DNA of 46,719 bases from an uncultured Ruminococcus sp. (GCA_902787365.1 CADAGC010000021.1:1-46719), one strand, 5' to 3'; positions 32,257 to 40,802 are shown, counted from the first letter of the stretch. Translations and numbers: made by a program. The notes: a model not told the origin generated them from the letters alone.

Positions 32257-32403
32257 TTAAGGTGTGCGGCTGCGGCGCACGAATACTCAAATTAAATCCC
32301 GAGGCGAAAAAGCTTCGGGATTTTGCTGCTTTTTGGGGCTGTGAGCAGCCTGATTGCCCGAATGGGCATAAGTCGGCGAAAGCCGACTCCACAATTATGC
32401 ATT
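32248..32403. repeat. Inverted-repeat cassette after the CotH gene
   Basis: Ends AATGCATAATTAAGG (32248-32262) and CCACAATTATGCATT (32389-32403), 13 of 15 complementary; similar AT-rich sequence continues to about 32425. The left end includes the last codons and stop of the CotH gene. Inside are a GTGCGgc/gcGGCGCAC hairpin, a terminator and an AGTCGGC/GCCGACT hairpin. The order of parts matches the cassette at 25828. Confidence 0.6.
32294..32323 (+). terminator. Terminator inside the cassette after CotH
   Basis: Perfect 9-bp arms AAATCCCGA (32294-32302) and TCGGGATTT (32315-32323), then TGC and T-rich sequence. Confidence 0.7.
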
Positions 32404-32455
32404 ATGAATTATGCATTTTGCATTGAAAATAATCCATAATTTTGTATATTTACCG

Positions 32456-32484
32456 TTGACAATTTAAAGGTTTTGTAGTATAAT
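32456..32484 (+). promoter_or_regulatory. Promoter of the HD-GYP gene
   Basis: Perfect TTGACA (32456-32461), 17-nt spacer, perfect TATAAT (32479-32484). Confidence 0.88.
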
Positions 32485-32521
32485 ACTATCGGGTATCTTT
32501 ATTTTGAACGGCGGTGAGGTA

Positions 32522-33604
32522 ATGGTAGAAAAGAGCATTCTCTATATCGGCAACAATAAGATGAACCAGTTCGTCTTGAAGCAGGCTATCGGAAAGGACT
32601 ATAACCTTATAATGATAGGCAGCTATATGGAGGCTGTCAGCAAGACCTCTGCGCTCATAGGCAGGGTAAGCGCCGTTATCTGCTGTGACGAGCAGTTCTC
32701 AAACGAGATGCGTGTTTACGGCGATGATTTCGTTACAAAGAAATATTCCGAGACTGTTCCGCTTATCGCTATGGTGCCCAGAGAGATAGTTGAGGATAAT
32801 GCATCGGCTATCTACCTTGCAGGCTATAACGAGATAATAGAGCAGCCCTATGACCCCACCTACCTGCGCACCAAGATGAAAGCTATAACCGATATCTACG
32901 CCAAGGCCGCAAACGGCGGCGGTGATGATAACGAGGAGCTTGAAAAGCGCACCAAGATGCTTATAAACGTCCTCTCGAACTGCTTTACGCTGATACAGTT
33001 CGAGTCGGCAGACCATATAATACGAAGCAAGGAACTGACCCATATCATTGCTGAAACATTTGCCGATATGTTCCCCGAATACGGCATAAGCGAGCGGGAC
33101 GCCAAGTATATAGGCGATGCTGCGGCGCTGCACGATATAGGCAAGGCTCTCATTCCGCCGTCGATACTCTTCAAGGCGGGCAAGCTGACAGATGATGAGT
33201 TCCTTACCATGAAGCAGCACACCGTCAAGGGCGTCGAGCTGCTCGCACGCTTCGGGCTTGACAAGTCGCATAAGTTCTTTGAGTATGCCTTTGAGATAGC
33301 CAAGTATCACCACGAGCGCTGGGACGGCAAGGGCTACCCCGACCATCTTGAGGGCGACCAGATACCAATCTCGGCACAGATATACTCGATAATCGATGTT
33401 TACAATGCCCTTATCGCTGAGCGTGTGTATAAGTCGGCAATACCCTACGACCAGGCGCTGTCTATGATAAGAGAGGGCAAGACGGGTCTTTTCCCGCCGA
33501 AGGTGCTTGAAGCCTTCAACAAGTGTGAGCCGAAAATGCGTGAATATCTCGAGCGCTCGCTGAATATGAAGATAGACGCTTCGGGCGTTGTGGCAACATC
33601 GTGA
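32522..33604 (+). CDS. HD-GYP domain protein with pseudo-receiver
   Basis: Likely cyclic-di-GMP phosphodiesterase. Residues 1-120 resemble a response-regulator receiver (ILYIGNNKMNQFVLKQAIG; AVICCDEQF with Asp56; IEQPYDPTYL), but the acidic pair normally at the first strand is GNN, so phosphorylation is doubtful. The HD-GYP domain covers about 140-350: AALHDIGKALIPPSILFKAG, KYHHERWDGKGYP and AQIYSIIDVYNALIAERVYK; HD and GYP motifs are both intact. 360 residues from ATG 32522 (GGTGAGGT upstream). It has its own consensus promoter and terminator and lies directly before the flagellar operon, suggesting control of motility, by inference. Confidence 0.88.
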   Translation: MVEKSILYIGNNKMNQFVLKQAIGKDYNLIMIGSYMEAVSKTSALIGRVSAVICCDEQFSNEMRVYGDDFVTKKYSETVPLIAMVPREIVEDNASAIYLAGYNEIIEQPYDPTYLRTKMKAITDIYAKAANGGGDDNEELEKRTKMLINVLSNCFTLIQFESADHIIRSKELTHIIAETFADMFPEYGISERDAKYIGDAAALHDIGKALIPPSILFKAGKLTDDEFLTMKQHTVKGVELLARFGLDKSHKFFEYAFEIAKYHHERWDGKGYPDHLEGDQIPISAQIYSIIDVYNALIAERVYKSAIPYDQALSMIREGKTGLFPPKVLEAFNKCEPKMREYLERSLNMKIDASGVVATS

Positions 33605-33616
33605 CATTTTTATACA

Positions 33617-33644
33617 GGCATCGTCTGCGGACGGTGCCTTTTTT
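33617..33644 (+). terminator. Terminator of the HD-GYP gene
   Basis: GGCATCGTC (33617-33625) pairs with GACGGTGCC (33630-33638), 4-nt loop, then TTTTTT. Confidence 0.88.
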
Positions 33645-33762
33645 CGTGGGGTGAGGGGGGCGAAAGTATAATTTTTTGCTGAAAATCGCCGTGAAAATTT
33701 GTCTAAAACGCCAAATCTATAACATATTTTTGCAGTATTTTTAATAAATTTCTGTAAGTGAC

Positions 33763-33791
33763 TTGATTTTTGTACCGTTATGTAGTATAAT
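33763..33791 (+). promoter_or_regulatory. Promoter of the flagellar operon
   Basis: TTGATT (33763-33768), 17-nt spacer, perfect TATAAT (33786-33791); a second TATAAT at 33800 has no paired -35. About 85 nt of leader before flgB. Sigma-A type; no sigma-D consensus (TAAA, GCCGATAA) is seen. Confidence 0.75.
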
Positions 33792-33880
33792 TAACTTGGT
33801 ATAATATGAATAATAAGCTAACTGTCGAATGACGAGTTGATTAAACTACTTAACAAAATTCATAAAGGAGGAAAAAGGCT

Positions 33881-34249
33881 ATGCTGTTTGATTCTATTGA
33901 TTTCAAAGCTATGGAATCGAGCCTGAATATGCTTAACGTAAAGCAGCAGGTAATAACAAACAATCTGGCGAATATAGATACTCCTCACTACAAGACGCAG
34001 GAGGTCAGCTTCCGTGACCTGCTCGACCGTGAGTATGAGAGCGCAAAGCAAGGCGGCAGCTATGCTTTTGAAACTTCTATACTCCAGACGGAGGATACAT
34101 ATTTCACCACCGACGGCAACAACGTTGACGCCGACAAGGAGTCGCTCGAACTTTACTCGACCTATCTCCAGCAGTCATATATCATTCAGAAGATGAATAT
34201 GACGATAAGCAACTACCAGTACGTTATGACAAACGCAAACTTCAGATAA
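33881..34249 (+). CDS. flgB: Flagellar basal-body rod protein FlgB
   Basis: Proximal rod subunit in the cell envelope. 122 residues, normal size. The rod-family N terminus is MLNVKQQVITNNLANIDTPHYKTQEVSF and the C-terminal helix ends STYLQQSYIIQKMNMTISNY. AAAGGAGG precedes the start. First gene of the flagellar operon, 13 nt before flgC. Confidence 0.93.
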   Translation: MLFDSIDFKAMESSLNMLNVKQQVITNNLANIDTPHYKTQEVSFRDLLDREYESAKQGGSYAFETSILQTEDTYFTTDGNNVDADKESLELYSTYLQQSYIIQKMNMTISNYQYVMTNANFR

Positions 34250-34262
34250 GGAGGGGTGACAG

Positions 34263-34688
34263 GTGGCATTTTTAAATTCTCTGAACATCACAGGCTCGGC
34301 ACTTACCGCCGAGAGGTATAAAACAGACGTTATCTTGCAAAACATCGCAAACCAGAACGTGGCCGCTTCTTCACCCGAGGACGCTTATCAGCGCAAGCAG
34401 GTGGTGTTCCGTGAAAGGCCTATGACCTTTGATGAGCGCATAATGAAAGTCTACGGCGGCGGCGTGAGAGTCACCGAGACTGTAGAGCTGGGCGAGGACG
34501 TAAACCCTGTTTATGACCCCGACAACCCGCTTGCCGACGAGGACGGCTACATCTATATGCCCAACGTCAACAACGCCGAGGAGCAGATAGACCTGCTCGA
34601 GGCAACACGTGCCTATGAAGCCAACCTTACAGCACTTTCTGTGGTAAAGGCTATGGCGGCTAAGGGGCTTGAGATAGGCAAGGGCTGA
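34263..34688 (+). CDS. flgC: Flagellar basal-body rod protein FlgC
   Basis: Rod subunit that assembles with FlgB. 141 residues. Starts with GTG at 34263 after AAGGAGGGGTG. N-terminal LNITGSALTAERYKTDVI and IANQNVAASSPEDAYQRK are FlgC-like, with the usual YVYMPNVN-type loop (here YIYMPNVNNAEEQIDL) and the C-terminal ATRAYEANLTALSVVKAMAA helix. Confidence 0.93.
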   Translation: MAFLNSLNITGSALTAERYKTDVILQNIANQNVAASSPEDAYQRKQVVFRERPMTFDERIMKVYGGGVRVTETVELGEDVNPVYDPDNPLADEDGYIYMPNVNNAEEQIDLLEATRAYEANLTALSVVKAMAAKGLEIGKG

Positions 34689-34727
34689 TAGAAGCCGGAA
34701 GCTTTTGACCGAAAGGGTGGCACTATA

Positions 34728-34844
34728 ATGATTGAGATAGATTTTATGACAGCGCTGTTTTTAGGTATAAATACATTAGTTATCACGGGCGTGGGCTATC
34801 TGCTGCACTTGCTTGTGAAACGTCTTAGAAAAGGAGCGAAATGA
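34728..34844 (+). CDS. 38-residue single-pass membrane micro-ORF in the flagellar operon
   Basis: ATG at 34728 preceded by GAAAGGGTGG at good spacing; stop TGA ends 1 nt before the fliE ATG. The product begins MIEIDFMTALFLGINTLVIT, continues with a hydrophobic GVGYLLHLLV and ends in a basic tail (KRLRKGAK), the pattern of a small inner-membrane protein with its positive end in the cytoplasm. Its last codons form the fliE ribosome site (AAAGGAG), so it may couple flgC to fliE translation. No family recognised. Confidence 0.6.
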   Translation: MIEIDFMTALFLGINTLVITGVGYLLHLLVKRLRKGAK

Positions 34845-34845
34845 T

Positions 34846-35160
34846 ATGCCGGTAGCTTTAATAACTCCGCTTGAGCCGATGAAGGCCTTAGAGCCTGTGG
34901 CAGAGCGTGCGGGAAACCTTATAAAGACAGATAAATCGGGGCAGAGCTTTGAGCAGAGGCTCGAGAATGCTCTTAACAACGTAAGAGAGCTTGAAGAAGC
35001 TTCAAACAAGGCTTCCTATGACCTTGCGGTGGGCAAGACCGACGACACCACGGGTGTTATGCTTGCTGCCACAAAGGCACAGATAGCTATTCAGATGACT
35101 ACCCAGATAACCACAAGGGCAGTCAACACCTACAGAGAGATAATGCAGATGAACATATAA
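34846..35160 (+). CDS. fliE: Flagellar hook-basal body protein FliE
   Basis: Junction protein between MS ring and rod. 104 residues; family signature in QSFEQRLENALNNVRELEEASNKASYDLAVGKTDD and the end TTRAVNTYREIMQMNI. Start at ATG 34846 with AAAGGAG 9 nt upstream, inside the end of the micro-ORF. Confidence 0.92.
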   Translation: MPVALITPLEPMKALEPVAERAGNLIKTDKSGQSFEQRLENALNNVRELEEASNKASYDLAVGKTDDTTGVMLAATKAQIAIQMTTQITTRAVNTYREIMQMNI

Positions 35161-35213
35161 GGGGCATATGACCTCTTACTAATCAGTAGAACATATCGGG
35201 AGTAATCAGTTAT

Positions 35214-36848
35214 ATGGGTGAGAAACTAAAGTCCTTCGGGGCCCGTGTCAAGGAATGGTGGGGCGGGCTCTCAACAGCGATAAGGCGGCTTATTCTTATC
35301 AGCCTTGTAATAATAGTGGGTGCGGCGATAGGGCTTACTATATTCCTTAATTCCCGCACGGCGGGCTATGTCACCCTCTTCCCGAATATGTCGGCTGAGG
35401 AGACGGCAGAGGTCTACCAGTACCTGCAAAGCGAGAACGTCGAGGTCATAATCAGCAGCGACGGTCAGCTTATGGTAAAGGAGGAGCAATGGGATCAGCT
35501 CGTATATGAGCTTGCAGCCAAGGGCTACCCCCAGTCAGCGCCCTCTTACTCTACATATATCGACAATCTGAGTATGACAATGACCGACTCGGAGAAGAAA
35601 AAGCTTATAATCATGGAGCTTCAGGACAGGCTCCAGACTACGATAAACCGCATAGACGGCGTAAAGACCTCGGTGGTGACTATATCCTACCCCGAAAGCT
35701 CGAACTATGCGTGGCAGCAGAACACCGAAAAGGCCAAGGCAAGCGTTACCCTTACACTTAAGGGCAACACGCAGTTCACCTCGCAGAACGTGCAGGCGAT
35801 AAAGAACCTTGTGGCATATTCGGCGCAGCAGATGAGCCCTGATGACGTTACCGTAATAGATACGAGAACGGGCAAGGAGCTTGGCGGCTCGGCAGGCTCG
35901 GCCGATGAGTACGAGATAGGCTCTCGTGAAAATTACGAGAGGATAGTTATGAACCGCATTGAAGAGCGTGTCATAGAGATACTCTCAAACCCTTACGGCC
36001 AGGGTAATGTGGCGGCGGCAGCAGCAGTTTCCGTCAACTATGACAAGATAACCGAGGAGATGAAGAAATACTTCGAGGAGAACGGCAACATAGTTGACTG
36101 GGAGAAGATAACCTACACGGGCGACCGTGACGGCGACAACGCTCCCGGCGGTGTTACGGGCGAGGAGGATAACACGGACGTTCCCTCATACCCCAACGAG
36201 GACGAGGAAGCCATAAGGAACGACCCCGACTACTACGAGCACGAGATAGACAACGCCGTAAGCTACGTTCTTACACAGACGGAAAAAGCCCCCGGCGTTA
36301 TTGAGGACGCAAGCGTGTCCATAACCTTAAAGACCAAGACGCCCCTTACCGATGCTGACAGAGACAGGATAGTGGCACTTGTAAAGAACGCCACAAGGAT
36401 TTATGACCTTAACAAGATAACCGTATTTGACTGGCGTGGCACCGATGAAAAGGAAGAAGACGAGGACGAGGTGGTAACACCTCTTACCAAGAACAAGCTC
36501 TTCTGGGCATTGGTGATACTGGGCGGAATACTGCTTTTGGCGATAATCATAATTCTTATAGTTACAGCAAAGAGCAAAAAGAAGATAAAAGAGATAGACA
36601 AGAAGAACAAACAGCAGCTCAACCAGCTTGAAGAGGAGCTGGAGGACACACGGCGGCGCTCGCTCATTGAGCAGGCAAATGAAAACAACAAGCTGCAAAA
36701 GCAGACCGCCGAGGAGGTCAAGAAGTTTGCAGTTACCAACCCCGAGCTGACGGCAGCTATCATACGCTCGATGATAAATGAGCAGGAGATAAGCGAGCAG
36801 CAGGGCGAGGAGGAAGAAGAAAACAGCGGCGGAGGAGATGAAGGCTGA
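35214..36848 (+). CDS. fliF: Flagellar MS-ring protein FliF
   Basis: Forms the membrane ring on which the flagellum is built. 544 residues with membrane segments at about 25-45 and 429-452. The ring-building motifs lie between (YVTLFPNMSAEETAEVYQYL; QDRLQTTINRIDGVKTSVV; SVTLTLKGNTQFTSQNVQAI with KAKA-type Lys before it). The cytoplasmic tail is coiled-coil-like and ends with a FliG-binding region (PELTAAIIRSMINEQ). GGGAG before the start. It overlaps fliG by 1 nt. Confidence 0.95.
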   Translation: MGEKLKSFGARVKEWWGGLSTAIRRLILISLVIIVGAAIGLTIFLNSRTAGYVTLFPNMSAEETAEVYQYLQSENVEVIISSDGQLMVKEEQWDQLVYELAAKGYPQSAPSYSTYIDNLSMTMTDSEKKKLIIMELQDRLQTTINRIDGVKTSVVTISYPESSNYAWQQNTEKAKASVTLTLKGNTQFTSQNVQAIKNLVAYSAQQMSPDDVTVIDTRTGKELGGSAGSADEYEIGSRENYERIVMNRIEERVIEILSNPYGQGNVAAAAAVSVNYDKITEEMKKYFEENGNIVDWEKITYTGDRDGDNAPGGVTGEEDNTDVPSYPNEDEEAIRNDPDYYEHEIDNAVSYVLTQTEKAPGVIEDASVSITLKTKTPLTDADRDRIVALVKNATRIYDLNKITVFDWRGTDEKEEDEDEVVTPLTKNKLFWALVILGGILLLAIIIILIVTAKSKKKIKEIDKKNKQQLNQLEEELEDTRRRSLIEQANENNKLQKQTAEEVKKFAVTNPELTAAIIRSMINEQEISEQQGEEEEENSGGGDEG

Positions 36849-37975
36849 TGGCAGCTAAAAGAGAAAAGGCATCCCGTGCAAAGGGCAAAGCGCAGGAGGC
36901 TGCCGCAGAGGAGGCCGCCGCAGCCGAAAAGCGTGAGGAGAAGGTTGCCGGCTTTCACCTAAGCTCTGTGGCGACTATGAACAAGCGCACAAAGGCCGCA
37001 GCCGTTCTTATCGCTCTGGGCACATCGCCCGCTTCCGAGGTGGTGAAGTATCTTCACGAGAACGAGGTAGAGACACTTTCTGCCGAGATATCGCAGATAA
37101 AGAGCCTTACTGCCGAGGAAAAGGAAGATATCATCAACGAATTCTACGAGATGTGCATAGCCCAGAAGGCTATAACCGAGGGCGGCGCTGAGTATGCTAA
37201 AAGCGTGCTTGACAAGGCATTCGGCGAGAAAAAGGCCGAGGAGCTTATTTTCAGAGCCACAAACAAGCTCGACAGCGCACCTTTCGCATTCATAAATGAT
37301 GTTGACAACCGAAATCTTCTGATGACCCTCCAGCACGAGCACCCGCAGACGATAGCCGTAGTGCTCTCTCACGTGACGAGCGACAAGGCATCAAAGATAA
37401 TATCGGAATTCCCCAGGGAAAAGCAGATAGAGATAATCGAGCGCATATCCAACCTCGATACGCCCAACCCCGATGTGGTAATGATAGTTGAGAGAATGCT
37501 CAAAAAGAAATTCTCGGGCAGCTACACCACATCATCTACGGCAAACGAGCACGGCGGCGTTCAGTATATCGCAGAGATAATGAACAGGATAGACAAGGAT
37601 TCGCAGAAGGCCGTTTTCGAGAGCATGGAGGTAACAAACCCCGAGCTTGTCGGCCGGATAAAGAAGCTTATGTTTGTTTTCGGCGATATCATAAACCTAA
37701 ACGATATGGAGATACAGGCCTTTATAAGAGAGGCCGACACCAAAGACCTTACCGTGTCGCTCAAGGCGGCTTCGCCCGAGCTTCAGGATAGGATATTTGG
37801 CAATATGTCCTCACGTCAGAAGGAAATGATACAGTCGGATATGCAGTATCTTCACAATCTGCGTATGCGTGATGTCGAGGCTGCACAGCAGAGGATAATA
37901 GACGTTATCAGAGGTCTTGAAGAAAGCGGCGACATCGTGCTCTTCAAGGGCGGCGATGATGAGATAATAGCATAA
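36848..37975 (+). CDS. fliG: Flagellar motor switch protein FliG with N-terminal extension
   Basis: Rotor protein that touches the stator and FliM. 375 residues; the core (from MNKRTKAAAVLIALG at residue 44) has the normal 330-residue length. It includes the EHPQTIAVVLSH armadillo repeat and the torque helix (DIEIQAFIREADTKDL-type sequence, here LNDMEIQAFIREADTKDLTV). A 43-residue Ala/Lys/Glu-rich extension precedes the core. GGAGGAG supports the start at 36848, while the internal ATG at 36977 has only a weak site, so the extension is probably real. Follows fliF with TGATG overlap. Confidence 0.95.
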   Translation: MAAKREKASRAKGKAQEAAAEEAAAAEKREEKVAGFHLSSVATMNKRTKAAAVLIALGTSPASEVVKYLHENEVETLSAEISQIKSLTAEEKEDIINEFYEMCIAQKAITEGGAEYAKSVLDKAFGEKKAEELIFRATNKLDSAPFAFINDVDNRNLLMTLQHEHPQTIAVVLSHVTSDKASKIISEFPREKQIEIIERISNLDTPNPDVVMIVERMLKKKFSGSYTTSSTANEHGGVQYIAEIMNRIDKDSQKAVFESMEVTNPELVGRIKKLMFVFGDIINLNDMEIQAFIREADTKDLTVSLKAASPELQDRIFGNMSSRQKEMIQSDMQYLHNLRMRDVEAAQQRIIDVIRGLEESGDIVLFKGGDDEIIA

Positions 37976-37988
37976 AGGGTGAAAAATA

Positions 37989-38837
37989 TTGCTAAATGTT
38001 ATAAACCCCGCAAATGTTACAGAAAACGCAAGGGCGGTAGAGATACCCGATGCGGTCATAGTAAAAAAACCTAAACCTAAGAACGATGTTTCTCTTGAAA
38101 AAGCGGGCATTGATACCGATAAATTTGATGAGGGGACACGTCGGGCGTTAAAGGAATATTTCCTTGAAAAATATAACGAACTCGTCAGGGACGCCAAGGC
38201 CGAATCTGCAAGGATAGAGGAGGAGTGCAAGGCGAGGGTGGAAGCTTCGCTCAAAGAGTCGAGGGAGCTTACCGAAAACGCCAAGGCGCAGGCCGCAAAG
38301 ATAGTTGAGGACGCTATGGCCGAGGGCGAAAAGCTCAAGGAGCAGGCGAAGATAGACGGCTTTGAAGAGGGCAAGCGCATAAAGGCGCAGGAGACCGAAG
38401 AGTTTTTCAAGGCTATGGCCAAGCAGATAGATGAAATAAAGACAGCCCAGCAGCAGGCCTTTGATGAGTATGCAGAGCAGCTTAAGTTCTTTGCCGTTGA
38501 TGTGGCGGAGGACGTGGTGAAGAGAAAGGTCGAATCTGATGACCTGTATCTTGAAAACTTAGTTAAGCGTGCGCTTCTGGGCTTTAAGGACGCTGATTAT
38601 ATATCCGTGACTATGAGCGAGAACCTCTCGATGCTTGCCAAAAAGCTTAAGGAGGACAGGCATTCGGCAGGTTTGCAGAATGCAGAGTTCAAGACCAACC
38701 TGCCCGAGGGCGGCAGCATCATCTTAGAGGTCAAGGAGCAGGTGATAGACGCATCGCTCCCCGTTCAGTTTGATAATATAAGAGAATACCTCAAAAATAT
38801 AGACGAGGCCGAAGAGGACGATGAACAGTTCATTTGA
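37989..38837 (+). CDS. fliH: Flagellar export regulator FliH
   Basis: Holds the FliI ATPase at the export gate. 282 residues: variable N terminus, long Ala/Glu/Lys helix (about 65-150) and the C-terminal VDVAEDVVKRKVESDDLYLENLVKRAL region typical of FliH/YscL. It begins with TTG at 37989, 7 nt after AAAGGGTG; no in-frame ATG gives a complete protein. Overlaps fliI by 17 nt. Confidence 0.87.
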   Translation: MLNVINPANVTENARAVEIPDAVIVKKPKPKNDVSLEKAGIDTDKFDEGTRRALKEYFLEKYNELVRDAKAESARIEEECKARVEASLKESRELTENAKAQAAKIVEDAMAEGEKLKEQAKIDGFEEGKRIKAQETEEFFKAMAKQIDEIKTAQQQAFDEYAEQLKFFAVDVAEDVVKRKVESDDLYLENLVKRALLGFKDADYISVTMSENLSMLAKKLKEDRHSAGLQNAEFKTNLPEGGSIILEVKEQVIDASLPVQFDNIREYLKNIDEAEEDDEQFI

Positions 38838-40140
38838 AAAGATAATTAACCTCAGGCGTGAGATGCGCCATATGAATTTCTATACAAGACTCGGCAAGGT
38901 CGAGCAGATAGTCGGCATGATAATAGAAGTCTCGGGGCTGCTTGCAAGCATCGGCGATGTTTGCGAGATAAGGATACCCGGCAAGGCATCTGTCTTAAGC
39001 GAGGTCGTGGGCTTTCACGACGGCATAACGCAGATAATGCCCTATGATGAGACCGACGGTATCGGCTACGGCAACACCGTGTATAACACAGGCAAAAAGC
39101 TGAGAGTGACTATGGGTGATGCCCTCATCGGCAGAACAGTCGATGCGCTTGGCAGGCCGATAGACGGTCTTGGTGAGATAAAAGACGGCATACTCTACCC
39201 GATAAGCGGCAAGGTGGCAAACCCCATGCGCCGCCCAGAGATAAGAGAGCCGATAACCCTCGGCGTTAAGGCCATAGACGGCATGATAACGCTTGGCAAG
39301 GGGCAGAGAATAGGCATATTCGCAGGCTCGGGCGTCGGCAAATCGACGCTTATGGGCATGATAGCAAGAAACGTCACCGCAGACGTCAACGTGCTCGCAC
39401 TTGTGGGTGAGCGTGGCAGAGAGCTTATGGAGTTTCTTAAAAAGGACTTGGGCCCTGAGGGCTTGAAGCGCTCGGTAGTCGTGGTGGCAACATCTGACAA
39501 CTCTGCGATGCTTAGAAACAAATGCGCCATGACCGCAACGGCCATAGCCGAGTATTTCAAGAACCAGGGCAAGGACGTTCTGCTGATGATGGATTCGCTG
39601 ACACGTTTCTGCATGGCACAGCGTGAGATAGGCCTTTCAACAGGCGAGCCGCCGGTCGCAAGAGGCTATCCGCCGTCGATATATGCATCGCTGCCAAAGC
39701 TTTTGGAGCGCTGCGGCAACTTTGAAAACGGCTCTATCACGGGCATATACACAGTACTTGTTGAAGGTGATGACACCAACGAGCCTGTTGCCGACACGGT
39801 AAGAGGTATCATAGACGGCCACATAATGCTTTCACGTAAGATAGCGATGACCAACCACTACCCCGCTATAGACGTGCTGGCGAGCCTTTCAAGACTTATG
39901 AGCTCTATAGCCACCCCCGAGCAGAAGGAGTGCGCAGGGCAGATAAGAAACATGATGAGCATATACAACGACAATATGGATCTTATATCCATAGGTGCAT
40001 ACAAGGCAGGCTCTAACCCCGAGCTTGACAAGGCGATAAAGAAGATAGACGCCATAAACGCTTTCCTTATGCAGAAGGTTGACGAAAAGTTCTCGTTTGA
40101 GGACACGGTCGCTGAGATGAAGAGGATAGTCAAAGGGTAG
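38821..40140 (+). CDS. fliI: Flagellum-specific ATPase FliI
   Basis: ATPase of the flagellar type III export apparatus. 439 residues. Walker A GIFAGSGVGKST at 165-176, Walker B around VLLMMDSLTRF, family segments LGRPIDGLGEIKDG and EPPVARGYPPSIYASLPKLLER. Start inside the end of fliH, so translation is coupled. The stop is followed at once by an inverted-repeat element. Confidence 0.96.
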   Translation: MNSSFEKIINLRREMRHMNFYTRLGKVEQIVGMIIEVSGLLASIGDVCEIRIPGKASVLSEVVGFHDGITQIMPYDETDGIGYGNTVYNTGKKLRVTMGDALIGRTVDALGRPIDGLGEIKDGILYPISGKVANPMRRPEIREPITLGVKAIDGMITLGKGQRIGIFAGSGVGKSTLMGMIARNVTADVNVLALVGERGRELMEFLKKDLGPEGLKRSVVVVATSDNSAMLRNKCAMTATAIAEYFKNQGKDVLLMMDSLTRFCMAQREIGLSTGEPPVARGYPPSIYASLPKLLERCGNFENGSITGIYTVLVEGDDTNEPVADTVRGIIDGHIMLSRKIAMTNHYPAIDVLASLSRLMSSIATPEQKECAGQIRNMMSIYNDNMDLISIGAYKAGSNPELDKAIKKIDAINAFLMQKVDEKFSFEDTVAEMKRIVKG

Positions 40141-40316
40141 GAGGTAACACTCTACAACCACCGGCTGTCGCCTTTGTGTGCCATATGCTTGCATATTTTC
40201 CGCCATAGCACCCAATTATGCCTTGTCTTACGCAAGTAAAACTTCGGCAAAAATGGGCGCTCTGACGAAAAATCTGACGGCGCATCTGACACACAATGGT
40301 TGTAAAGTGTCACCTC
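40141..40316. mobile_element. MITE-like 176-bp element between fliI and fliJ
   Basis: Terminal inverted repeats GAGGTAACACTCTACAACCA (40141-40160) and TGGTTGTAAAGTGTCACCTC (40297-40316), 18 of 20 complementary; a TTGTGTG/CACACAA pair matches further in. The right part has three TCTGAC motifs at exact 12-bp spacing (40261, 40273, 40285). No credible gene inside. It starts on the base after the fliI stop codon, in an operon where other gaps are short. No clear target duplication is seen. Confidence 0.6.
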
Positions 40317-40349
40317 AAAGTGTAAAAAGCATAGAGAAGATGGTTATAA

Positions 40350-40802
40350 ATGAAGAAATTTGAGTTTTCTCTGGGCAGGATAAGGGATTACAAGAATATC
40401 CTGCTTGACAGGGAGAAAAACGTGCTGGTAGGGCTGATGATGGAGAAAAACAACATCACCGACCGCATTGAGGAGCTTGACAGAGAATTTGAGCGTGTAA
40501 ACAACGAGATGCACGAAGAGATGCGCTCGGGGCTCAATGTTACCAAGATAAGGCTCTACGAAGCACAGAAAAACGGTATGCGTGAGGAGCAGAGGCTCTT
40601 GGGCGACAGGCTGGATTTCCTACAGGTGTCGATAGACAAGCAGCAGGAGAGAGTCAGCTCGCTTAAAATGGACGTTTCGGGCTATGACAACTTAGAAGCC
40701 AAGAAGCGTGAGGAATGGGGCAAGGAATTTGCCAAGGAGCAGGATCTTGTAATAAGCGAATTCGTTTCGCAGAAGTATACAAGAGAGCACAAGATAACCT
40801 GA
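40350..40802 (+). CDS. fliJ: Flagellar export chaperone FliJ
   Basis: Central stalk of the export ATPase. 150 residues, almost entirely coiled coil (SLGRIRDYKNILLDREKNVL; DRIEELDREFERVNNEMHEE), the usual size and place after fliI. The start has a weak ribosome site (AGAGAAGATGG), perhaps because coupling to fliI was broken by the inserted element. Confidence 0.85.
   Translation: MKKFEFSLGRIRDYKNILLDREKNVLVGLMMEKNNITDRIEELDREFERVNNEMHEEMRSGLNVTKIRLYEAQKNGMREEQRLLGDRLDFLQVSIDKQQERVSSLKMDVSGYDNLEAKKREEWGKEFAKEQDLVISEFVSQKYTREHKIT

Noticed and set aside
40178-40363. 61-codon frame between fliI and fliJ
   Set aside because: Falls inside the inverted-repeat element, has no ribosome site and shows no protein-like pattern.
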